Assembly: GCA_023417655.1 (NCBI GenBank)
Contig: JAEZFD010000008.1
Coordinates: 1 to 27,083 of the forward strand
Reading direction: 5' to 3'
Length of the DNA: 27,083 bases
Source of the DNA: Planctomycetota bacterium
Lineage (GTDB): Bacteria; Planctomycetota; Planctomycetia; Planctomycetales; Planctomycetaceae
How positions within the stretch are numbered: position 1 is the stretch's first letter; every line of letters begins with the position of its first letter. The position numbers were made by a program, and so were the translations under genes. Positions 21,055 to 27,083 of this stretch are shown piece after piece. The notes under the pieces were generated by a model that was not told where the DNA came from, did not search any database, and saw only the letters and a list, made by a program, of their open reading frames with translations.

Positions 21055-21631
21055 GGGCTTTTTCCAGACTGGGAGCGGGATGCTCCTGTGAAAAGATGGC
21101 GAGGAACTGGGCTGGCTTCGTTCCGACGACTTGAACCCGATGCTCCTGCATGGGATCAAAGAACAGGGAGTCTCCCGGGCGAAGCGTTAAGACATCGGTG
21201 CCAACGGTGAACTCAATGCGGCCACTCAGGACATAGATGAACTCCTGCCCGCCGTGCCGGAACGTGGCACCTTCATCGCCGGGATGAACGGTCAGGAGAA
21301 ACGGCTGGATCTGATGGCGGTGCATCTCCAGCCCGAGGGCTTCATAGGCATACCCGAACTTCGAACCATCGCGGGTGATGACCTGACCTTTGCCTTTCCG
21401 GGTCAGCACATAGAGTGGCGGGCTCGTTGCTTCCATGAAGAAGTCGGCGAGTTGAACTCCCAGTGCATCGGCGATCCGGATGAAGGTCGAAATCGGAGCA
21501 GAGACCTGACCTGTTTCAATCTTCGAAAGCGTCGATTTGGTCAAATCAGCTTTCGCCGCCAGCGCGGTCAGGGTGAGCCCCGCGGACGTTCGCAGTTGAC
21601 GGATGTTGATGCCAATTATATGTTCGTTCAC
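21041..21631 (-). CDS. XRE-family regulator with a C-terminal cupin domain
   Basis: 196 aa. The helix-turn-helix spans about residues 6-62 (I-R-Q-L-R-T-S-A-G-L-T-L, then L-T-K-S-T-L-S-K-I-E-T-G), and the cupin_2 barrel about 100-178 (R-H-G-G-Q-E-F-I-Y-V-L-S-G-R-I-E-F, L-R-P-G-D-S-L-F-F-D-P, E-H-R-V). This type usually senses a small ligand in the cupin and represses a catabolic operon nearby. Its position between dehydrogenase and thiolase makes the 3-hydroxybutyrate genes the likely targets, with acetoacetate, 3-hydroxybutyrate or a CoA ester as possible effectors (inference). The start is GTG 21631 with no ribosome site, while the predicted promoter would begin the RNA at or next to this GTG, so the message may be leaderless. 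It overlaps the downstream dehydrogenase by 14 nt. Confidence 0.9.
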   Translation of the reverse strand: MNEHIIGINIRQLRTSAGLTLTALAAKADLTKSTLSKIETGQVSAPISTFIRIADALGVQLADFFMEATSPPLYVLTRKGKGQVITRDGSKFGYAYEALGLEMHRHQIQPFLLTVHPGDEGATFRHGGQEFIYVLSGRIEFTVGTDVLTLRPGDSLFFDPMQEHRVQVVGTKPAQFLAIFSQEHPAPSLEKARDKQ

Positions 21632-21638
21632 AAGAAAC

Positions 21639-21667
21639 GTTGTATCCTGTCAGGAAACTGTTTTCAA
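21639..21667 (-). promoter_or_regulatory. promoter of the XRE-cupin/dehydrogenase operon
   Basis: On the minus strand TTGAAA (21667-21662), a 17-bp spacer, and TACAAC (21644-21639). Seven bases separate the -10 from the GTG start, so transcription should start at or within a base or two of the start codon. Confidence 0.5.
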
Positions 21668-21668
21668 T
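21640..21668 (+). promoter_or_regulatory. opposed promoter of the thiolase operon
   Basis: TTGTAT (21640-21645), 17 bp, TTCAAT (21663-21668). It lies on almost the same 29 bp as the minus-strand promoter, the -35 of one opposite the -10 of the other. The leader to the ATG would be about 68 nt. The -35 match is modest. Confidence 0.35.
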
Positions 21669-21742
21669 CTGGAATCTGCGCTCATTCTGGAGTCCGTTCC
21701 TCCTCTTTTCTATGTTTCAAGACGTTCTGCATCGGAAGTCTC

Positions 21743-22870
21743 ATGTCGAAATCGGTCTGGATTGTCGGTGCGAAACGAACTCCGCAGGGCCGGTTTCTCG
21801 GCGGCCTGGCCTCTCAGTCGTCTGTTGATCTGGCCGTGTCAGCTGCTCAAGCCGCATTAGGTGAGATTGACCGAAAGCTCGTTGACAGCGTGATCGTTGG
21901 GAATGTGCTCGCCGCCGGTCAGGGGATGAACATTGCGCGGCAGATCGGGCTTGGGCTAGGCCTACCAATCGAGACACCTGCGTTCACAGTCAACATGATG
22001 TGTCTGTCAGGGTTGCAGGCGGTGATTCTGGCGACGCGCGAGATTCAGGCCGGGGCAGCAAGAATGGTCTTGTGCGGCGGGACCGAATCCATGTCGCGGT
22101 CCCCGTATCTTCTGGATCGCGCGCGGACTGGATTGAAGTTCGGAAACACCGAATTCGTTGATTCCCTATTGAAAGATGGACTGACGGACCCGACTCACCG
22201 TGAGCATATGGCCCTGACGGCGGAGCGGGTCGCGGAACGTTATGGAATCAGCAGGGAGTTGCAGGACCAGTTTGCGGTGACAAGTCAGCAGCGGGCTGCA
22301 GCAGCGACTGAAGCGGGGGTTCTTCAGAAAGAGATTGTCGCGGTCAATGGAGTGAGTCGAGACGAACAGCCGCGACCAGACACGACACTCGAAGGTTTGG
22401 CGAAGTTGCGGCCCGCCTTCAACCCGGCGGGAACGGTCACAGCCGGCAACGCCTCCGGGCTCAATGACGGATCCGCCATGCTCGTGGTCTGCGACGAGGC
22501 GTTCGGTCGGGAGCAGGGGCTGGAGCCAATGATGATCATTCGGGAATCGGTCGTCGTGGGATGTGATCCGGCTGTAATGGGATTGGGCCCTGTTTTCGCC
22601 CTGCAGCGGATCGGACGTCCTCTCGACAGTTATGACAGTGTTGAATTGAACGAGGCATTTGCGGCACAGTCATTGGGATGCATTCAGGAACTGGAACTCG
22701 ATCCAGATCGGGTGAACATTCACGGAGGCGCCATTGCACTCGGGCATCCGCTCGGAGCGAGTGGGGCGCGTCTCCTTGTTCATCTTGCACATCAGCAGCC
22801 CCGGCTGGCAGCGGCGAGTCTGTGTGCCGGTGGAGGCATGGGCGGCGCGGTTGTCCTCGAGCGTCCCTGA
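21743..22870 (+). CDS. acetyl-CoA C-acetyltransferase (thiolase)
   Basis: 375 aa from ATG 21743, with GGAAG 5 nt upstream; the longer upstream frame (from 21254) runs through the opposing regulator and is not real. Slightly shorter than the usual 390 aa. Catalytic features: nucleophile Cys87 in N-M-M-C-L-S-G-L-Q-A (Leu where Gly or Ser is common), N-E-A-F-A, the His in G-G-A-I-A-L-G-H-P-L-G-A-S-G-A, and the second Cys in C-A-G-G-G-M-G-G-A. It cleaves acetoacetyl-CoA to two acetyl-CoA, or the reverse. It is the first gene of the plus-strand ketone-body operon, 77 bp before the acyl-CoA synthetase. Given catabolic neighbours and the absence of a phaC/phaB pair in view, the cleavage direction is more likely. 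Confidence 0.93.
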   Translation: MSKSVWIVGAKRTPQGRFLGGLASQSSVDLAVSAAQAALGEIDRKLVDSVIVGNVLAAGQGMNIARQIGLGLGLPIETPAFTVNMMCLSGLQAVILATREIQAGAARMVLCGGTESMSRSPYLLDRARTGLKFGNTEFVDSLLKDGLTDPTHREHMALTAERVAERYGISRELQDQFAVTSQQRAAAATEAGVLQKEIVAVNGVSRDEQPRPDTTLEGLAKLRPAFNPAGTVTAGNASGLNDGSAMLVVCDEAFGREQGLEPMMIIRESVVVGCDPAVMGLGPVFALQRIGRPLDSYDSVELNEAFAAQSLGCIQELELDPDRVNIHGGAIALGHPLGASGARLLVHLAHQQPRLAAASLCAGGGMGGAVVLERP

Positions 22871-22947
22871 CCGAAATTCCAGACTGGATTCACGGTGCTG
22901 CTGTTTGGTTGTCTGCTCTTTCTGACGCTCCTAGGGAGGGACTGACG

Positions 22948-24804
22948 TTGCCGGCTCAATCCAATGAAATTCCTGAATGCGGTGAGCCAGACTGGGCACC
23001 GACCGCGGAGCAGATTGAACGCTCCAATATCGGGTGGCTGATGAGGCATCTCGGCGTCGAGACGTACGAGGCGGCACACCAATGGACTGCGACGCAGCGT
23101 GAAGCGTACTGGCAACTGGTCATTGAGCGGCTCGGTATTCGCTTTCGCCAGCCGTACCAGCAGGTGCTCGAACTGGAGCCGCATGGCATCGAGCGTCCGG
23201 TCTGGTTGCCGGGTGCCCGACTGAACATCGCCGAGAGCTGTTTCACCGCACCTCCGGAAACTCCGGCCCTCATCTATCAGAAGCAGGGCGAAGCGCTGGA
23301 GAGGATGACGTATGGCGAGCTGAATACGCTCACCGATCTGCTGGCGGCTGGACTGCAACAGCACGGGTATCGGCCGGGAGATGCGATCGCGGTGCTGATG
23401 CCGATGACACCAGAGTCGGTCATCATCTATCTGGGGATTCTCAAAGCAGGCTGCGTTGTTGTTGGAATTGCCGATAGTTTTCAGGTCCCGGAGATCAGCA
23501 CCCGACTGCGAATTGCGGATGTCAAAGCGGTCTTTACGCAGGATGTCGTGCATCGGAATGGAAAAACGTTTGCGCTCTATGACAACACGGTGAAAGCCGG
23601 GGCAGCCCGGATCATCGTCGTCCCTGCGCAGGAACAACTGACCGTTCGCCTGCGGGCCGACGATCTTGAATGGAAGCAACTGCTTGTACCGCGCGAGGAG
23701 TTCGTTCCGGTTGAACTGAATCCTGAGTCTCCCAGCAACATCCTGTTTTCATCAGGGACAACCGGCGATCCGAAGGCGATCCTCTGGGATCAGACGACAC
23801 CCATCAAATGCGCGGCCGATGGTCACTTCCATCAGGACATTCAACCCGGCGACGTCGTGGTCTGGCCGACGAATCTCGGCTGGATGATGGGCCCCTGGCT
23901 GATCTTCGCGAGCCTCATCAATCGCGCGACGATCGGTCTGTTTACCGGAGCTCCAAACTGTCGCGAGTTCGGTGAATTCGTTCAGAATTCGAAAGCGAAC
24001 GTCGTCGGCGTGATTCCGAGTCTCGTCAAAACATGGCGGACCACGGGTTGCATGGACGGACTCGACTGGACCGGAATCAAACTGTTCAGTTCAACGGGAG
24101 AATGTTCGAACGCGGCGGACATGCGCTGGTTGATGAACTTCGCTGGTGGCAAGCCGGTCATTGAATATTGCGGCGGGACCGAGTTGGCAGGGAGTTACAT
24201 CGGGCAGACGATTGCCCGACCGATATACGCAGGAACATTCAACACGCCGATCCTGGGCTGGGACTTCGTCATTCTGAACGAAGAACAACAACCGGCCGAG
24301 AACGGAGAACTGTTTCTGATTCCCCCTTCGATTGGCGGTTCGTCCCGACTGCTGAACGCTGATCATCACTCCGTGTATTTCGAGGGAACGCCTGCTTTGC
24401 CTGATGGAACGGTCCTGCGTCGACACGGTGATCAGATGCGTCGCCTGCCCAATGGGTACTGGCAGGCACAGGGGCGAGCAGATGACACAATGAATCTCGG
24501 CGGAATCAAAGTCAGCTCAGCCGAAATTGAACGGGCCATGCAGGGGGCGCCCGGCGTTCTTGAAACAGCAGCCATCGCGCTCGCGGATCAGGGAGGCCCG
24601 AGCCTGCTGGTGGTGTATGCGGTCTGTGCAGAGCCGCAATCAAACCTGACGGAACTGAAGGCGGCCCTGCAGGCGGCGATCTCCCGGAATCTGAATCCTC
24701 TGTTCAAGATTCACGAGGTTGTCCTGATTACATCGCTGCCGAGAACGGCCTCCAACAAGGTGATGCGTCGGACGTTGCGTGACCTCTACAGGAGGTCGAC
24801 ATGA
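22948..24804 (+). CDS. AMP-forming acyl-CoA synthetase, probably for acetoacetate/3-hydroxybutyrate
   Basis: 618 aa from TTG 22948, chosen because GGGAGGG stands 7 nt before it and no ATG occurs until 23044; upstream frame lies in the thiolase gene. An acetyl-CoA-synthetase N-terminal domain (about 30-90) precedes the adenylation domain. Core motifs: F-S-S-G-T-T-G-D-P-K-A-I (about 265-276), E-Y-C-G-G-T-E-L, R-R-H-G-D-Q-M-R-R-L, G-R-A-D-D-T-M-N-L-G-G-I-K-V-S-S-A-E-I, and the C-terminal catalytic Lys in T-A-S-N-K-V-M-R-R (about 603). It makes an acyl-AMP and then the CoA thioester. The operon points to acetoacetate or 3-hydroxybutyrate as acid; sequence alone would allow other short or aryl acids. 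ATGA overlap with the next gene (24801-24804). Confidence 0.88.
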   Translation: MPAQSNEIPECGEPDWAPTAEQIERSNIGWLMRHLGVETYEAAHQWTATQREAYWQLVIERLGIRFRQPYQQVLELEPHGIERPVWLPGARLNIAESCFTAPPETPALIYQKQGEALERMTYGELNTLTDLLAAGLQQHGYRPGDAIAVLMPMTPESVIIYLGILKAGCVVVGIADSFQVPEISTRLRIADVKAVFTQDVVHRNGKTFALYDNTVKAGAARIIVVPAQEQLTVRLRADDLEWKQLLVPREEFVPVELNPESPSNILFSSGTTGDPKAILWDQTTPIKCAADGHFHQDIQPGDVVVWPTNLGWMMGPWLIFASLINRATIGLFTGAPNCREFGEFVQNSKANVVGVIPSLVKTWRTTGCMDGLDWTGIKLFSSTGECSNAADMRWLMNFAGGKPVIEYCGGTELAGSYIGQTIARPIYAGTFNTPILGWDFVILNEEQQPAENGELFLIPPSIGGSSRLLNADHHSVYFEGTPALPDGTVLRRHGDQMRRLPNGYWQAQGRADDTMNLGGIKVSSAEIERAMQGAPGVLETAAIALADQGGPSLLVVYAVCAEPQSNLTELKAALQAAISRNLNPLFKIHEVVLITSLPRTASNKVMRRTLRDLYRRST

Positions 24805-25574
24805 ATTCACCGCCGCGAACCATTCTCATCACCGGAGCGGGAAGCGGGCTGGGGCGCGGACTCAGCATCGCTCTTGCCGCGCAGGGACATGCCATCGTCG
24901 CCACGGACCTCGACCGATCATTGGTTGATGAAACTGCCAGGCTGATTCAGGCGGACGGCGGGCGGGCCCAGTCGCACCAGCTGGACGTGACGAGTGAGCA
25001 GGACGTGCGGCAACTGATCTCGAAATTGAAGGACACGCCAGTCGACGTGTTGATCAACAATGCCGGCCTGCAGCATGTCTCCCGGCTGGAAGACTTCGCA
25101 ACGGAGCGTTGGGACCGACTGATCGACGTCATGCTCAAAGGGACATTCTTGGTGACGCAGGCGGTCCTGCCGCGGATGCGAAGCCAAGGCTATGGCCGGT
25201 TGATTCACATCGGTTCGATTCACAGTCTGATTGCCTCCCCCTTCAAGTCGGCATACACCGCGGCGAAGCATGCGCTGCTGGGCTTTTCGAAAACGGTCGC
25301 GCTGGAGACGGCGTCGACTGACATCACGAGCAATGTGATCTGCCCGGCGTACATCAGAACTCCGCTCGTCGATGCCCAGATTCAGGATCAGGCCCGGACT
25401 CGCGGGATTTCTGAAGAAGAGGTTATTGAAAAGGTGATGCTGGCACCGATGCCCAAGAAGTCATTCATCTCCACTGAAGAGGTGGCGGCTGCGGCTGAGT
25501 ATCTCATCAGTCCCTTTGCCAGAAATGTGACAGGGCAGACGATCACCATCGACGGTGGCTGGACTGCACAATAA
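24801..25574 (+). CDS. bdhA: 3-hydroxybutyrate dehydrogenase (SDR family)
   Basis: 257 aa short-chain dehydrogenase. Motifs: T-G-A-G-S-G-L-G (11-18), Asp36 after the second strand (NAD preference), N-N-A-G-L-Q-H-V (86-93), catalytic Ser139 in H-I-G-S-I-H-S, Tyr152 and Lys156 in Y-T-A-A-K. The stretches N-A-G-L-Q-H-V, G-S-I-H-S-L-I-A-S-P-F-K-S-A-Y and C-P-A-Y-I-R-T-P-L-V are specific to D-3-hydroxybutyrate dehydrogenases, which oxidise free 3-hydroxybutyrate to acetoacetate. GGAGG precedes the ATG, which overlaps the synthetase stop. With the synthetase and thiolase it gives the route 3-hydroxybutyrate -> acetoacetate -> acetoacetyl-CoA -> acetyl-CoA. Confidence 0.93.
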   Translation: MNSPPRTILITGAGSGLGRGLSIALAAQGHAIVATDLDRSLVDETARLIQADGGRAQSHQLDVTSEQDVRQLISKLKDTPVDVLINNAGLQHVSRLEDFATERWDRLIDVMLKGTFLVTQAVLPRMRSQGYGRLIHIGSIHSLIASPFKSAYTAAKHALLGFSKTVALETASTDITSNVICPAYIRTPLVDAQIQDQARTRGISEEEVIEKVMLAPMPKKSFISTEEVAAAAEYLISPFARNVTGQTITIDGGWTAQ

Positions 25575-25624
25575 CCCGGCCAGCCGATCATCAGACTATC
25601 AAACGCAGCTGAGGGCAGAACACC

Positions 25625-27022
25625 ATGAGCGTCGCCATCGTCATTGCTTCGCTGCTGTTTCTGATGTTTGTGGCCTATCGCGGATTCAGCGTCATTCTCT
25701 TTGCGCCGGTCGCCGCGCTGGGGGCAGTGCTGCTGACCGACCCGACGCTGGTGGCTCCGATGTTCACCGGACTGTTCATGGACAAGGCTGCGTCGTTTCT
25801 CAAGCTGTACTTCCCGGTGTTTTTGCTGGGTGCCCTGTTTGGGAAGCTGATTGAACTCTCTGGTTTCTCAAAGGCGATTGTGTCAGCCATCGTGAAGATT
25901 GCAGGTGGACGCTTCGCCATCCTGTCGATTGTGTTTGTGTGTGCATTGCTGACGTATGGCGGCGTCTCCCTGTTTGTGGTCGTTTTCTCGGTCTACCCCT
26001 TTGCGGCAGAGCTGTTTCGGGTGAACGAGATTCCAAAGCGACTGATCCCCGCCACGATTGCGCTGGGAGCGTTCAGCTTCACAATGGATGCACTCCCCGG
26101 CACTCCGCAGATCCAAAACATTATTCCGATTCCCTTCTTCAAAACGACCATCTATGCCGCGCCGATGCTCGGTCTGATTGGATCGGCGTTCATCCTGCTT
26201 GTCGGCCTCAGCTATCTGAATGGCTGTCAGCGATGGGCCTCAAAGCGGGGAGAAGGCTATGGAACTGACCTGCGGAATGAACCGGAAGTCGGCCCGGCCG
26301 AGCGGCTGCCTCATCCGCTCGTGGCACTGATTCCGTTGCTGCTGGTTGGAGTGATGAACAGAGCGCTCACAGATGTGATTCCGCGAGTATATGGAGAATC
26401 CCATTCCTTCGAATCGGCGGCCGTTGGGGCATCGAGCCCTGTTACCCAGGAGATCGCCCGAGTGTCAGTGATCTGGAGTGTCGAAGCGGCCCTGCTTGCT
26501 GGGATTCTCTCCATTCTGGCGCTCGCCTGGCGCCCTGTGTCGACTGCATTCGCTGCGGGCTCAAAGACTGCGGTCTCCGGGGCCCTGCTGGCGGCAATGA
26601 ATACTGCGTCGGAATACGGTTTTGGTGCCGTCATTGCCGCTTTGCCCGGCTTTCTCGTGCTCGCGGAAGCACTGAAGATGATCCCACATCCACTCATCAA
26701 TGAAGCCGTCACGGTCACGACACTCGCCGGGATGACCGGTTCAGCTTCAGGAGGCCTGAGTATCGCGCTCGCAGCAATGGCAGACTCCTTTCTCACGGCT
26801 GCGAAGGAATCCGGAATCCCTGCTGAGGTATTGCATCGCGTGGCCTCCATGGCCAGCGGCGGGATGGATACGCTTCCGCATAACGGCGCGGTCATCACCC
26901 TTTTGACCGTGACCGGCCTGACCCATCGTGAGGCCTATCGCGATATCTTTGTGATCACGTGCATCAAGACGGCTGCAGTCTTCGTGGTGATCGCCGCCTA
27001 CAGCTTCTGGGGAATCGTGTAG
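25625..27022 (+). CDS. GntP family permease (probable 3-hydroxybutyrate/organic acid importer)
   Basis: 465 aa and strongly hydrophobic, with about 12 membrane segments. GntP family features include F-P-V-F-L-L-G-A-L-F-G-K-L-I-E-L-S-G near residue 65, L-L-T-Y-G-G-V-S-L-F-V-V-V-F, D-A-L-P-G-T-P-Q-I-Q-N, and the C-terminal D-T-L-P-H-N-G-A-V-I-T-L-L stretch. GntP members take up gluconate, and in ketone-body loci hydroxybutyrate. Being the fourth gene after the dehydrogenase (50-bp gap, GAGGGC before ATG), import of 3-hydroxybutyrate or acetoacetate is the best reading; the ligand is inferred from context. No terminator is visible in the 61 bp left in the window. Confidence 0.9.
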   Translation: MSVAIVIASLLFLMFVAYRGFSVILFAPVAALGAVLLTDPTLVAPMFTGLFMDKAASFLKLYFPVFLLGALFGKLIELSGFSKAIVSAIVKIAGGRFAILSIVFVCALLTYGGVSLFVVVFSVYPFAAELFRVNEIPKRLIPATIALGAFSFTMDALPGTPQIQNIIPIPFFKTTIYAAPMLGLIGSAFILLVGLSYLNGCQRWASKRGEGYGTDLRNEPEVGPAERLPHPLVALIPLLLVGVMNRALTDVIPRVYGESHSFESAAVGASSPVTQEIARVSVIWSVEAALLAGILSILALAWRPVSTAFAAGSKTAVSGALLAAMNTASEYGFGAVIAALPGFLVLAEALKMIPHPLINEAVTVTTLAGMTGSASGGLSIALAAMADSFLTAAKESGIPAEVLHRVASMASGGMDTLPHNGAVITLLTVTGLTHREAYRDIFVITCIKTAAVFVVIAAYSFWGIV

Positions 27023-27043
27023 TCCTTCCCATTAGCGGAGACG

Positions 27044-27083
27044 GGGCAGCGACAAGGGCAGCGACAAGGGCAGCGACAAGGGC
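27044..27083. repeat. 12-bp tandem repeat running off the window edge
   Basis: GGGCAGCGACAA occurs three times perfectly (27044-27055, 27056-27067, 27068-27079), with a fourth copy starting at 27080. It begins 22 bp after the permease stop. The full copy number is not visible. Confidence 0.9.

Noticed and set aside
21254..21742. Upstream extension of the thiolase frame
   Set aside because: It crosses the opposing XRE-cupin gene and the promoter region; the homology and ribosome site begin at 21743.
22792..23679. 295-codon minus-strand frame opposite the acyl-CoA synthetase
   Set aside because: Antisense to conserved adenylation motifs and of low-complexity basic composition; not a gene.
26311..26898. 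195-codon minus-strand frame opposite the permease
   Set aside because: Ala/Ser-rich shadow of the membrane protein coding strand, no start signals.
27044..27083. CRISPR array
   Set aside because: Units are 12 bp without spacers, so it is a simple tandem repeat.

Overview
The window looks like chromosomal DNA of a planctomycete (Planctomycetota, Gimesia/Planctomicrobium/Schlesneria-type relatives). The clues are a remnant of a DUF1559-type pseudopilin with the typical G-F-x-L-I-E-L-L-V-V-I-A-I-I-A start, a Tat-signal Gfo/Idh oxidoreductase, a broken planctomycete-style tyrosine recombinase, and an IS630 C-terminal fragment. The assignment is inference from protein style, not from a marker gene.

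Layout. (1) 48-1055 (-): a class II O-methyltransferase standing alone with its own extended -10 promoter. (2) 1283-3941 (-): a three-gene, start/stop-overlapping operon transcribed MerR/CarH-LitR-like regulator -> DUF3253-UvsE fusion endonuclease -> DUF2177 membrane protein. (3) 4183-9593 (+), divergent from it: FAD amine-oxidase-like protein, DUF1365, a Cfa-like methyltransferase, a second Cfa/coclaurine-N-methyltransferase-like protein and a DUF1295 membrane protein. Blocks 2 and 3 together resemble the light/singlet-oxygen lipid-modification clusters governed by LitR/CarH or SigE-ChrR in other bacteria, with UvsE in place of the usual photolyase. The 241-bp divergent spacer holds duplicated 17-mers, an 11-bp-phased direct repeat and candidate promoters. 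(4) 9983-16734 (+): a complete N-type rotary ATPase operon in the order atpD-C-Q-R-B-E-F-A-G, with no separate delta gene. (5) 16764-18051: a scar of broken genes (IS630 transposase, pseudopilin, integrase) ending beside a tRNA-Val gene (18124-18197, -) with its promoter and terminator. (6) 18680-20056 (+): a Tat-exported Gfo/Idh oxidoreductase closed by a strong terminator. (7) 20191-27022: a 3-hydroxybutyrate/ketone-body utilisation locus. An XRE-cupin regulator and 3-hydroxyacyl-CoA dehydrogenase lie on the minus strand, and thiolase, acyl-CoA synthetase, 3-hydroxybutyrate dehydrogenase and a GntP permease on the plus strand, from overlapping divergent promoters. (8) A 12-bp tandem repeat runs off the right edge.

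How it fits together. Blocks 2 and 3 would let the cell remodel unsaturated phospholipids and repair UV lesions in response to light or oxidative stress. The regulator keeps the CarH/LitR architecture, but the residues expected to hold cobalamin are replaced, so its input signal is open. The N-ATPase probably works as an ATP-driven ion pump in addition to a housekeeping F-ATPase elsewhere. The last block gives a full route: uptake of 3-hydroxybutyrate or acetoacetate, oxidation and/or CoA activation, and thiolytic cleavage to acetyl-CoA.
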